A stretch of 64,000 bases of DNA from Streptomyces sp. F63 (GTDB lineage: Bacteria; Actinomycetota; Actinomycetes; Streptomycetales; Streptomycetaceae): positions 1 through 64,000 of the forward strand of contig NZ_JAGPXX010000032.1 in the NCBI RefSeq assembly GCF_018070345.1, written 5' to 3'. Positions 7,776-15,951 of this stretch are shown here, in pieces. The translations under genes and the position numbers were made by a program. Position 1 is the stretch's first letter, and the number at the start of each line of letters is the position of its first letter. The notes below the pieces were generated by a model. It was not told where the DNA came from. It did no database searches and worked only from the letters and a program-made list of their open reading frames with translations.

Positions 7776-9785
7776 TCAGCGCGGCGGGAGGTACCGGACG
7801 CCCAGTGTGCGGTGGCGCAGGCGGCGGGCGGCCAGGCGGGCCTCCGGCCGCTCGGCCCGGAGCAGGGCGAGTTCACGGCCGAGCACCTCGCCGAGGCGGG
7901 TGAGGAAACGGCCGGGGTCGTCGGCGGCGTCCCGTCCGGAGTCCGCGCCGGAGTCGGAGTCCGCGCCGGATCCGGAGTCCGCGCCGGAGCCGGCGGCGGG
8001 CCCCGGGCCGCCGGGGGGTGCATCCCGCCCGGCCGGGCCGGATTCGGTGACCACGCGGTCCACGATGCCGTGCGCCAGCAGGTCGGCGGAGCGCACGCCC
8101 TGCTGGGCCGCAACCTCGTCGGCCCGCTCCGTCGTCCGGTGCAGAATCGCCGAGGCGCCCTCCGGGGGCAGCGGGGAGAGCCAGGCGTGCTCCGCGGCCA
8201 GCACCCGGTCGGCCGGCAGCAGGGCCAGCGCTCCACCGCCCGCCCCCTGGCCGAGCAGCAGGCACAGCGTCGGCGCGGGCAGGGTGACCAGATCGGCCAG
8301 ACTGCGGGCGATCTCGGCGGCCAGACCGCCCTCCTCGGCCTCCCGGGAGAGCGCCGCACCGGCCGTGTCGACGACGGTCAGCAGCGGCAGTCCGAGTTCG
8401 GCGGCGATGCGCATGCCGCGCCGGGCCTCGCGCAGCCCGCCCGGCCCGAGCGGGGGCGCCGCGCCGTCGTGCCGGTCGTGGCCGAGGACGACGCACGGGG
8501 TGCCGCCGATACGGGCGAGCGCGAGCAGCAGCCCGGGGTCGTGCTCGCCGGCGCCGGTCCCGCTGAGGGGCGTGACCTGCCGGCCGGCCGCCCTGAGCAG
8601 GGCCCGCACCCCGGGCCGTCCGGGGCGCCGTGAGCGGCGGATCGACGCGGCGGTGGCGGAGACATCGGCCGCGGACAGGGCGGTGGCGGGGCCGCCGGAC
8701 CCCGCCGCGGGCTGGTGGCCGGCCCGGCCCCCGGCCCCGTCACCGGCCTTCTGCCCGCCCGGCGCGGCGGCGGTCCCCGCTCCGGCGGCGCCGCCGGGCG
8801 TGCCGACGGTCTCCGGTGCCGGACCGGGGGTCTCCGCTCCCGGCCCGTCCGCCGCCGGGCTCTCCGTCCGGGCGGAGCTGGGCGCGCCGTCCGTGTCCGG
8901 CGGTGTCCGACGCGGCTCCGGGTCCGCCGCGGACGTCCGTGCCGTACCGCCGGGAGCCGCCCCCGCCCCGCCGTCCGGTCCGCCCGCTCCGCCCGCGGGC
9001 GCTCGCGTGCCCGGTGCCTCCGGGCCGGCCGCCGGCCGGGGGTCCGCCGGTGCCGCCGCGGCGCCTCCGCTCACCGTGTCCGGCGGGACGGTGCCGGAGG
9101 CGTCGTCGCAGAGGACGTCCAGGGCGTCCGCGACGACCGCGGGCAGGTCCCGGGCGGGCAGCACCGCGTCGACCAGGCCGTGGGCGAGCAGGTTCTCCGC
9201 CGTCTGCACGCCCGGCGGGAACTCCTCGCCGTACAGGGCCTCGTGGACGCGCGGCCCGAGGAATCCGATGAGCGCGCCCGGTTCGGCGGCGGTGAGATGC
9301 CCGAGCGAACCCCAGGAGGCGAGGACGCCGCCGGTCGTCGGATGGCGCAGGTACACCAGGTACGGCAGGCCGGCCGCCTTGTGCCCGGCGATGGCGGCGG
9401 TCACCTTGATCATCTGGACGAACGCGACCGTGCCCTCCTGCATCCGCGTGCCCCCGGAGGCGGGGGCGGCGAGCAGCGGCAGCCGTTCCGCCGTCGCCCG
9501 TTCCACCGCGCGGACCAGCCGCTCCCCCGCCGCCACCCCGATCGATCCGGCCAGGAAGCGGAACTCGCAGGCGACCACGGCCGCCCGGCGGCCCCGGATC
9601 CGGCCCTCACCGGTGATGACGGACTCGTCCAGTCCGGTGCGCTCGCGCGCCCGTTCGAGGTCGGCGCGGTAGCCGGGGTCCCGGGTCGTGACGGGTACGG
9701 GCTCGTCCCAGCTCCGCCAGCTGCCGCCGTCCAGGACGGCCTCGATCAGCTGGAGCACGGGCTCGCGGTCGCTCGGTCCGGTCAT
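7776..9785 (-). CDS. Fused carboxyltransferase (AccD-like then AccA-like domain)
   Basis: A 669-residue protein with two crotonase-fold carboxyltransferase halves in one chain, expected to transfer CO2 from biotin to an acyl-CoA. The first half (about 1-225) carries the beta-type signature RLPLLAAPASGGTRMQEG and GGVLASWGSLGHL. The second half (about 395-610) carries the alpha-type LLTVVDTAGAALSREAEE and LGQGAGGGALALLPADRV. Between them are about 165 residues of Pro/Ala/Gly linker. The N-terminal four-Cys zinc ribbon of bacterial AccD is absent. No biotin carboxylase or carrier gene is nearby, so it must pair with subunits encoded elsewhere. ATG 9785 is taken as the start; the first conserved block follows directly. 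Confidence 0.8.
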   Translation of the reverse strand: MTGPSDREPVLQLIEAVLDGGSWRSWDEPVPVTTRDPGYRADLERARERTGLDESVITGEGRIRGRRAAVVACEFRFLAGSIGVAAGERLVRAVERATAERLPLLAAPASGGTRMQEGTVAFVQMIKVTAAIAGHKAAGLPYLVYLRHPTTGGVLASWGSLGHLTAAEPGALIGFLGPRVHEALYGEEFPPGVQTAENLLAHGLVDAVLPARDLPAVVADALDVLCDDASGTVPPDTVSGGAAAAPADPRPAAGPEAPGTRAPAGGAGGPDGGAGAAPGGTARTSAADPEPRRTPPDTDGAPSSARTESPAADGPGAETPGPAPETVGTPGGAAGAGTAAAPGGQKAGDGAGGRAGHQPAAGSGGPATALSAADVSATAASIRRSRRPGRPGVRALLRAAGRQVTPLSGTGAGEHDPGLLLALARIGGTPCVVLGHDRHDGAAPPLGPGGLREARRGMRIAAELGLPLLTVVDTAGAALSREAEEGGLAAEIARSLADLVTLPAPTLCLLLGQGAGGGALALLPADRVLAAEHAWLSPLPPEGASAILHRTTERADEVAAQQGVRSADLLAHGIVDRVVTESGPAGRDAPPGGPGPAAGSGADSGSGADSDSGADSGRDAADDPGRFLTRLGEVLGRELALLRAERPEARLAARRLRHRTLGVRYLPPR

Positions 9786-9866
9786 GGGGACACCCTGCCA
9801 CGGCGCCGTGGCCTCCGGTTCACCAGCCGGACGCCGGCCTCCGGTGCGCTCCCGCGTTCCCCGCCG

Positions 9867-9922
9867 TCACGGCCCGGGACCGGAAGGGCCCCGGCCGGGG
9901 CCCTTCCGGTCCCGGGCCGTGA
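9867..9922. repeat. Perfect 56-bp palindrome
   Basis: Positions 9867-9894 are the exact reverse complement of 9895-9922, with no unpaired centre. It lies 81 bases upstream of the carboxyltransferase start, in the 432-base divergent gap (9786-10217) before the Rieske gene, so it is not in a normal terminator position. The rest of the gap holds GC-rich sequence with no supported gene. Confidence 0.95.
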
Positions 9923-10217
9923 GGCGGCTCCGGGGCGGGCGCCGAGGCGGCGGGGCGGACCGCCGGGCCCGTCCGCCTCCCGGCCGCGGGAGTACGGGGG
10001 TGGGGGCGGGTGACCTCCACGGCGGTGTCTCTCACGGGCGGGCGCACCCGGGGGTGCCCAGCCGGGCGCGTCCGACGGGCGGGGCGGTAGCCGGAGCCGC
10101 CGGGGGCGCGGCCACGACGGCGCGGACGGCCGCTCCGTCCAGGAGACCGCCGGCGGCCGGCGCGGCGCCGACGCCGGCACCGACGTTTAAGGGGCATTGC
10201 TCCGGGAACCGGGCGGT

Positions 10218-11150
10218 ATGGCCATTTCGCAGCGCAAAGACCGCCGCATGAACGGCGCCGCCGTCGCCGCCCGCCGCGTCTTCCCGGACAACTCCGGCCC
10301 CGGCCGGGTGCTGTCCGCCGTCGACCGGCTGGAGCGGGCGGAACGGCTCGACCCCGCGATCGACTGGCTGCGGGGGCGGATCCACCGCCTGCCGCTCGGC
10401 CCCCTCCGCGACGCACTGCACGGCCGGTGGCTGGGGCACCCGCTCCATCCGGCGCTGGTGCAGGTGCCGATCGGCGCCTGGCTGTCCGCCGCCGTGCTCG
10501 ACCTGCTGCCCGGCGAGCGGCGCGAGGCCGACGTGCTGGTCCTCGTCGGACTGTCCGGTGCCGGTCCCGCCGCGGTGGCCGGCTGGGTGGACTGGGCCGA
10601 ACTGCAGAAACCGCAGATGCGGGTGGGGCTCCCGCACTCCGCCGCCAACGCGGTGGGCGTGCTGCTCTACGCCGGTTCGTTCGCCGCCCGCCGGGCGGGC
10701 CTGCGCGGTCTGGGGCGCGCGCTGGGCTTCGCCGGGTTCACGGTGGTCGGCGTCGGCGGGGCGCTGGGCGGCCACATGGCGTACCGGCAGGCGTCCGGGG
10801 CGAACCACGCCGAGGACGTGCCGCACCGGATGCCGTCCGGCTGGCATCCGGTGGGCGACATGGCGCAGTTCCCGGTGGAGCGGCCGGTACGGCGCCGGGT
10901 CGGCGAGGTGGACGTGGTCGTCGTCCGGGAGCCGGGCGGCGCCGTGCACGTCCTGGCCGACCGGTGCACGCACATGGGCGGCCCGCTGTCCGAGGGCGAG
11001 GTCGCGGACGGCTGCATCACCTGCCCCTGGCACGGCAGCGTCTTCCGGCTCTCCGACGGCTGGAACGTGCGCGGCCCGGCGACCGCGCCCGAGCACGCGT
11101 TCGATACGAGGGTGGTCAACGGCCGGGTCGAGATCCGGCTGCGCGACTGA
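10218..11150 (+). CDS. Membrane Rieske 2Fe-2S protein with N-terminal DUF2231-type domain
   Basis: A 310-residue protein. Residues about 70-190 carry several hydrophobic segments with HPLHPALVQVPIGAW, as in the DUF2231 membrane domain. Residues 208-310 are a Rieske domain with Cys250-x-His252 (RCTHMGG) and Cys269-xx-His272 (CPWHGS), the ligands of a 2Fe-2S cluster. It is probably an electron-transfer protein at the membrane with an unknown redox partner. ATG 10218 is used; ATG 10248 is an alternative, and neither has a strong ribosome site. It is monocistronic and divergent from the carboxyltransferase gene. Confidence 0.85.
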   Translation: MAISQRKDRRMNGAAVAARRVFPDNSGPGRVLSAVDRLERAERLDPAIDWLRGRIHRLPLGPLRDALHGRWLGHPLHPALVQVPIGAWLSAAVLDLLPGERREADVLVLVGLSGAGPAAVAGWVDWAELQKPQMRVGLPHSAANAVGVLLYAGSFAARRAGLRGLGRALGFAGFTVVGVGGALGGHMAYRQASGANHAEDVPHRMPSGWHPVGDMAQFPVERPVRRRVGEVDVVVVREPGGAVHVLADRCTHMGGPLSEGEVADGCITCPWHGSVFRLSDGWNVRGPATAPEHAFDTRVVNGRVEIRLRD

Positions 11151-11200
11151 GGCCCGGTGGCGTCCGGGCCCGACGGCCACCGGGTCCGGGGGCGGAGGAG

Positions 11201-11241
11201 GAACGCGGCCGTACCGCCGTCACGGGGGTACGGCCGCGTTC
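11201..11241 (+). terminator. Terminator hairpin after the Rieske gene
   Basis: Perfect 15-bp arms at 11201-11215 and 11227-11241 with an 11-base loop, starting 50 bases past the stop codon. It lies in the convergent gap before the receptor-like gene and could serve both directions. Confidence 0.8.
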
Positions 11242-11410
11242 GCCGTGCCGGTCCCGGAACCCGCGATGCGTGCGGCCACTCCCCGAACGGCCTTTCCGCG
11301 CAGCGGTGTTCCGCGTCCGTGAGCGGCGCCGGCCGCTCCTGCCCGCCCCTCGCCCCTTCGCCTCCCGCTCCTCCCCCGGCCCGGGTCCCGGAATCGCACG
11401 GACCACCGTG

Positions 11411-11461
11411 CTCCCGGACACCCCCGCTCACGACCCCGGCCTCCCGGACACCCCCGCTCAC
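11411..11461. repeat. Direct repeat of 21 bp
   Basis: The same 21-bp sequence, beginning CTCCCGGACACCCCC, is present at 11411-11431 and 11441-11461, with starts 30 bases apart. It sits in the convergent gap 11151-11512, which holds no gene. Confidence 0.8.
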
Positions 11462-11512
11462 ACCCGGCTCCCGCGCCCTTCCGCCCGGCGGTTCCCACGG
11501 CGCGCGGCCTCG

Positions 11513-14350
11513 TCAGCCGGGCACGGGCACGCACGCCGTGCCGCCGCCCTTCCGGACCGCGCCGCAGCGGAACACCTCCTTCGGCGGGGTGGACGCATCG
11601 GGGATGCTCTCGACCTTCAGCAGGGAGATCCTCTTCCCGACCGGCTCCCCCTGCCCCACGGCCTCGCTGTTCCCCGCGGTGTCGTACACGGTGCTGCCCG
11701 TGACCCCGTAGTAGGGGTTGACGTAGTTCTGGTGCAGCACCTCGGCGTGGACGCCCGCCGGGTTGACCGCCCGCGGGTCCCAGGGCTGCTCGTCCGCCCG
11801 GACCCGCGCCACCAGGCTTCCCACCGCCCGGAGGAGCATCCTGGCCGAGTCGTACGCCAGTCCGACCCGTTCACCGACCCGGTCCTCCGTCTCGCCCCGG
11901 CCGCGGCACCGCGGCGGGCTGAGCACCCCTTCCTCCCGGACCGAGAGCAGGAAGCGCTTGGCCACCTCGTCGTGCTCCTCCTCGGCCCGGGTCTCCAGTG
12001 CCCCGCAGGTGGACAGCGCGGCCTTGGACACGTAGATGAGCGAGACGGTGCCCGGCGCGCTCTTCCGCAGTTCGGGGTTGGCCATGTAGCGGTTGACGGA
12101 GTCGTTGGCGACCAGCCGGTGCGGCAGCTCGTTGACGCAGGACCTGCTCAGCGACCCCAGGAACTCGTTGAACTCCGACCACCGCCCGGCGAAGAACAGC
12201 ATGCCCTGGTAGTCGCACACCGCTCTCAGGCTGCCACCGCTGCGGAAGGGGCGGGGTTTGCCGTCCAGCAGGGGGCCGAGGCTGTCCCCGAGGCCGTCGA
12301 GAAGGGTCGAGACGTAGTAGTCGTCCCGCAGGGAGGAGCGTTCCCCGGTGGTGTAATACACGCGAACCTTCCGCACCTTCTCCCGACGCGCGTACGCGGC
12401 GATCAACCGGGCCTGGTCGCGGTTGGGCGCGGCCAGCTGGAGATAGAGGTCGGAATAGTCGCCCATGCGGTCCGCGGAGAGGGTGGGGGCGATCGCGGGA
12501 AGTCCCGCCCGGTGGAGCCGTTCCAGGGCCTCCGCGGTGCTCCGGCGGCTCTCGACCAGGCCGATGACGCCGACCACGGGGGCGTCGGACCCCTCGCGCG
12601 CCAGGTCCGCGATCATGCTCACGGCCGCGTCGGCGTACCGCATCTGGAAACCGGCGTTGGCGACGACGACGCGCACCAGCGGGGTGCTGTAGGCGCTCGG
12701 CGTCTGCAGCACCCCCTCGTACTGGGCGACCGCGAGCCCTTCCAGCTCCTCCCGCTCGGCCGCGTACGCCTCCTCGTTCGGCTTGGTGGAGCGGCCGGTG
12801 AGCGTCCCGAGATAGACGAGGGTGACGTAGGGGCGGCGCCGGCCGCTGCGCTCCCAGATGTCCCGTGCCTCCCGGTTCTGTTCGAAGATGCGCTCCTGCA
12901 CCCGGCGGAGGTTCTCCTGTCCCGGCTGGTCGTTGAACTTGAAGCCGCTGTCGTCGCTGTAGCCGACACACTCGCCGCCCATGCTGCGGACCGAGACCTC
13001 CCCGGAGAACGGGGCGTGCAGGCAGTCCGGACCGCCCAGCCACCGGCCCGCCCAGACGGCGCCCGGCGCCAGCAGGACCAGGCACACCGCGACGGCGAGG
13101 GTGCGGCGCGCGAACCAGGGCGGTCCCGGCACCGTGATCCCGGACGGGACGCCGGCCGCCTCCTGCGCCGCGCCGCCGCCCCGCTCCACCCGGACCAGCA
13201 GGAACCAGGCCCGGTCCGCCCGGGCCTGGCGCCTGCGGTCCAGCTCGGCCTCCCACTCGCTCCACTCCTCCTCCGCGGCACCGGAGTCGAGGCCGGCGAG
13301 CCCGACGGTGGTGAGCGGACCGGTGCCGGGGGGCTCGGCCGGCCGTTCGGTCGCGTAGACGGCCAGCAGCGGGTCCCAGCGTCCGGTCTCGTTCCGTACG
13401 TCGTTGAGGAGACCGAGCAGCATGGCTCCCGCGTCGCCGGGCGGGCCACCGAGGATCAGCGCCACCGGGCAGGCGGTGCGCCGCCAGCCGCGCACCCGCC
13501 AGGGCGGCCGGGCGTACGCCCGGCGCAGGTCCTCCAGGAAGGCGTGCACGAGCAGCCGGTTGAGCTGGTCGGGGTCCTCGCCCTGCCGCGCGCCCGCGGT
13601 GAGCCGCTCGGCGAAGGCGGGGAACGTGCCCGACTGCGCCGGGGCCAGGTAGTGCTGGCGCATGAACCAGCGGTACTGGCGGCCGATGCCCGGGATGCGC
13701 CCGGAGACGGCGGCCCGGAACAGCGCCGCGGGCACCGCCTTCCGCAGAAGCTGCCATACGAGGTGGTAGAGCGCTCCGAACTGCCCGGCGGTCTCGTGCG
13801 CGGCGGCGGGCTCCCCCGCCGACCGCCGGCGCTGCCGCAGCCGGCGGACGAGTTCGCCGGGAACCGCGTCGGAGTCCACGCCGGACACGTCCTGTCCGAG
13901 CAGCCAGGTGAGCAGCCCGAAGCGGGGGAACCACAGCCGGTCCGCGCCGAAGGTCTGCACGGACAGTGCCGCGCGCAGCTGACGCAGCAGGGGCAGCACG
14001 GGGAGCTCACCGGCCGGCCGTCCGGCCTCGGCCCAGGCGTGCGGGACACGCCCCCTGGGGGGCGCGGCCAGCCGGCCGCGGAGCAGCCTCAGCACGGCCG
14101 GAGCGCCCTCCCCGCCCAGCCAGACGATCGGCAGCCGGCGGTCCCGGGGCCGCGGCCGCCGGACGAGGAAGGCGACCAGCCGGATCAGACCCGCCGTCCC
14201 CCGGGGCGCCACCTCGGTGCCGCCCCGTCCGCCTCTTCCGCCCCGCCCGCCGTCTTCGCCGGGGCCCCGGCGGGCCGTGCCCGGTGTCCCGGCTTCCCAC
14301 TCCCCGCCCACGGCCCCCACTCCCCCCGTCGCGCAACTCGTGTCGTCCAC
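11513..14350 (-). CDS. Membrane-anchored receptor-like protein with extracellular periplasmic-binding fold
   Basis: A protein of about 945 residues in three parts. Residues about 1-410 are a cytoplasmic region starting with a Gly/Arg-rich stretch, then IVWLGGEGAPAVLRLLRG. That resembles the place of a P-loop in related Streptomyces proteins, but the GKT/S is missing. One membrane helix follows (LAVAVCLVLLAPGAVWAG, about 415-440). The last 500 residues look like a type 1 periplasmic-binding fold of the LivJ class (for example RVVVANAGFQMRYADAAV and VVGVIGLVESRRSTAEAL, then VRKVRVYYTT). No ABC permease or ATPase is adjacent, so sensing is more likely than transport. The start is uncertain: GTG 14350 lacks a ribosome site and a start further in is possible. 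Confidence 0.65.
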   Translation of the reverse strand: MDDTSCATGGVGAVGGEWEAGTPGTARRGPGEDGGRGGRGGRGGTEVAPRGTAGLIRLVAFLVRRPRPRDRRLPIVWLGGEGAPAVLRLLRGRLAAPPRGRVPHAWAEAGRPAGELPVLPLLRQLRAALSVQTFGADRLWFPRFGLLTWLLGQDVSGVDSDAVPGELVRRLRQRRRSAGEPAAAHETAGQFGALYHLVWQLLRKAVPAALFRAAVSGRIPGIGRQYRWFMRQHYLAPAQSGTFPAFAERLTAGARQGEDPDQLNRLLVHAFLEDLRRAYARPPWRVRGWRRTACPVALILGGPPGDAGAMLLGLLNDVRNETGRWDPLLAVYATERPAEPPGTGPLTTVGLAGLDSGAAEEEWSEWEAELDRRRQARADRAWFLLVRVERGGGAAQEAAGVPSGITVPGPPWFARRTLAVAVCLVLLAPGAVWAGRWLGGPDCLHAPFSGEVSVRSMGGECVGYSDDSGFKFNDQPGQENLRRVQERIFEQNREARDIWERSGRRRPYVTLVYLGTLTGRSTKPNEEAYAAEREELEGLAVAQYEGVLQTPSAYSTPLVRVVVANAGFQMRYADAAVSMIADLAREGSDAPVVGVIGLVESRRSTAEALERLHRAGLPAIAPTLSADRMGDYSDLYLQLAAPNRDQARLIAAYARREKVRKVRVYYTTGERSSLRDDYYVSTLLDGLGDSLGPLLDGKPRPFRSGGSLRAVCDYQGMLFFAGRWSEFNEFLGSLSRSCVNELPHRLVANDSVNRYMANPELRKSAPGTVSLIYVSKAALSTCGALETRAEEEHDEVAKRFLLSVREEGVLSPPRCRGRGETEDRVGERVGLAYDSARMLLRAVGSLVARVRADEQPWDPRAVNPAGVHAEVLHQNYVNPYYGVTGSTVYDTAGNSEAVGQGEPVGKRISLLKVESIPDASTPPKEVFRCGAVRKGGGTACVPVPG

Positions 14351-14705
14351 TACTAGCAAGCGCTGTCACCACCGTGAAGGCGAATGACCGATTCCCCTGC
14401 GGATGTGGTCACTTCAGCCCCGCGGGGGCGGGCGGCGGCCGGCCCCGGGGGGCGGCGCTCCGCGGACGGGCCCGCCGCGGACGGGCGCTCCTTAACGACC
14501 GCTCAGCCGTTCCTTAACGGCGGCATAAGGATCGCCCCGGCCCCGCCCCGGCGGCGGATTCCGGCCTTCCGCGCGGCTAGCGTGCTGAGCGCCGGGGCGG
14601 ATTCCGGCCGCCGGTGCCGCACTTCGGGGGGCCGCACCGGAGCGCGCGTGCCCGCCCGGCCCCCCGTGCCGCACCCCAGTTCCACCGCGTAAGGAGATCC
14701 CCACG
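14351..14705. promoter_or_regulatory. Divergent control region upstream of the polysaccharide monooxygenase gene
   Basis: This gene-free stretch holds a direct repeat TCCTTAACG at 14489-14497 and 14511-14519. The starts are 22 bases apart, about two helical turns, suggesting an operator. TAGCGT at about 14577-14582 could be a -10 element for the monooxygenase gene. AAGGAG just before 14706 is its ribosome site. Confidence 0.45.
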
Positions 14706-15782
14706 ATGCCCGTACGTCGCAAGGCCGCCGGAACCGTCCTCATCGGTGTCGCACCGCTGGCACTGACCGTGCTCGCCGCCGTACCCGCGGCCGCGCACGG
14801 CTCGATGACCGACCCGGTCAGCCGGGTGTCCGCCTGCTTGGCCGAGAACCCGGAGAGCCCGGACTCGGCGGCCTGCAAGGCGGCTGTCGCGGCCGGCGGC
14901 ACCCAGGCGTTCTACGACTGGAACGAGGTCAACATCCCGGACGCCGCCGGGAAGCACAAGGAGATCATCCCGGACGGCAAGCTGTGCAGCGCCGGACGGG
15001 ACAAGTACAAGGGGCTCGACCTGCCGCGCGCGGACTGGCCGGCCACCGCCCTGTCCGCCGGGAAGCACACCTTCCACTACAAGGCCACGGCTCCGCACCG
15101 GGGTTCGTTCGCGCTGTACATCACCAAGGCGGGCTACGACCCGGCGAAGCCGCTGGCGTGGTCGGACCTGGAGGCCGAGCCGTTCGCCGAGGTCACCGAC
15201 CCGCAACTGGTGAACGGGGAGTACGTGTTCGACGGCACGGTGCCGGCGCGCTCGGGACGCCATCTGGTCTACAGCGTCTGGCAGCGCTCGGACAGCCCCG
15301 AGGCGTTCTACACCTGTTCGGACGTCACCTTCGGCGGCAACGCCGCGAGCGGTGCCGGTGCGGGCACGGCCGGTGGCCCGGAGGCGGCCGCCCCGGACGA
15401 GGCCCGGATCGAGGCCGCCGCCGGCAAGTCGACCGTCAGCCACGGCGGTCACGGCGGTGACGCGCACCCGGCCGGAGACGCGGACGAACCCGTCACGCGG
15501 GCCGCGCCGGCGAACGGAACGGACGCGGACGGCACCGCGGCGGACGCGGACGGCGCGGGCAACGCCCCGACGACGGACGGCGCGGGCGGCCCGGCAGCGG
15601 CCGCCGGGCAGGCGGGCACGGGCACGGGCACGGGCACGGGCACGGGCACGGAGGAGCTCGCGCAGACCGGCGGCGACAGGTCCACCGTCCCGCTCGCCGC
15701 CGGCGGTTCCGCGGTCGTGGCGCTCGGCGCCGCCGTGCTCCTCGCCTCCGCCCGCCGCCGGGCGGCCCGCCGGCGCGGCTGA
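14706..15782 (+). CDS. Lytic polysaccharide monooxygenase (AA10) with LAQTG wall anchor
   Basis: A 358-residue secreted copper enzyme that should oxidatively cleave chitin or cellulose. The signal peptide (1-30) ends AAA, exposing His31 as the mature N-terminus (HGSMTDP). With His131 (APHRGSF) it forms the histidine brace; Phe201 in EAFYTCSDV fits the axial position. The catalytic domain ends near 210 and has no carbohydrate-binding module. About 100 residues of Ala/Gly/Asp linker follow, then LAQTG (318-322), a hydrophobic segment and an Arg-rich tail, the pattern of a class E sortase substrate. The enzyme is therefore probably held on the cell wall. AAGGAGA lies 9 bases before ATG 14706. 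Confidence 0.93.
   Translation: MPVRRKAAGTVLIGVAPLALTVLAAVPAAAHGSMTDPVSRVSACLAENPESPDSAACKAAVAAGGTQAFYDWNEVNIPDAAGKHKEIIPDGKLCSAGRDKYKGLDLPRADWPATALSAGKHTFHYKATAPHRGSFALYITKAGYDPAKPLAWSDLEAEPFAEVTDPQLVNGEYVFDGTVPARSGRHLVYSVWQRSDSPEAFYTCSDVTFGGNAASGAGAGTAGGPEAAAPDEARIEAAAGKSTVSHGGHGGDAHPAGDADEPVTRAAPANGTDADGTAADADGAGNAPTTDGAGGPAAAAGQAGTGTGTGTGTGTEELAQTGGDRSTVPLAAGGSAVVALGAAVLLASARRRAARRRG
15614..15649 (+). repeat. Six tandem GGGCAC hexamers in the monooxygenase linker
   Basis: Six perfect hexanucleotide copies encode (Gly-Thr)6 directly before the LAQTG sorting motif. The repeat keeps frame when it changes length, so the spacer could vary between strains. Confidence 0.9.
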
Positions 15783-15872
15783 GCCGACCGCCCCGGCCCC
15801 TCCTGCGGCCCCGGCGGACGCTCCGGTGTGACGGCCCCCGCCCGGCCGGACCGGAGCCGCCGTCACGGGCCT

Positions 15873-15909
15873 CCGCCGCCCTCTCCCCTGCACCGGGAGG
15901 GGGCGGCGG
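15873..15909. terminator. Bidirectional terminator between convergent genes
   Basis: A 15-bp stem (15873-15887 with 15895-15909, one G-T pair, 7-base loop) lies 90 bases past the monooxygenase stop and 43 bases past the end of the imuB-like gene. Confidence 0.75.
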
Positions 15910-15951
15910 TTCCGTCCGTGCGGTGCACGGCACGCCGGGCGGCACCGTCCG

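Noticed and set aside
10032-11180. Minus-strand open frame opposite the Rieske gene
   Set aside because: No motif; the Rieske CxH and CxxH ligands are on the plus strand.
10427-14356. Plus-strand open frame of about 1,300 codons over the Rieske and receptor-like genes
   Set aside because: It runs antisense to a well-supported gene, has no ribosome site and shows low-complexity composition.
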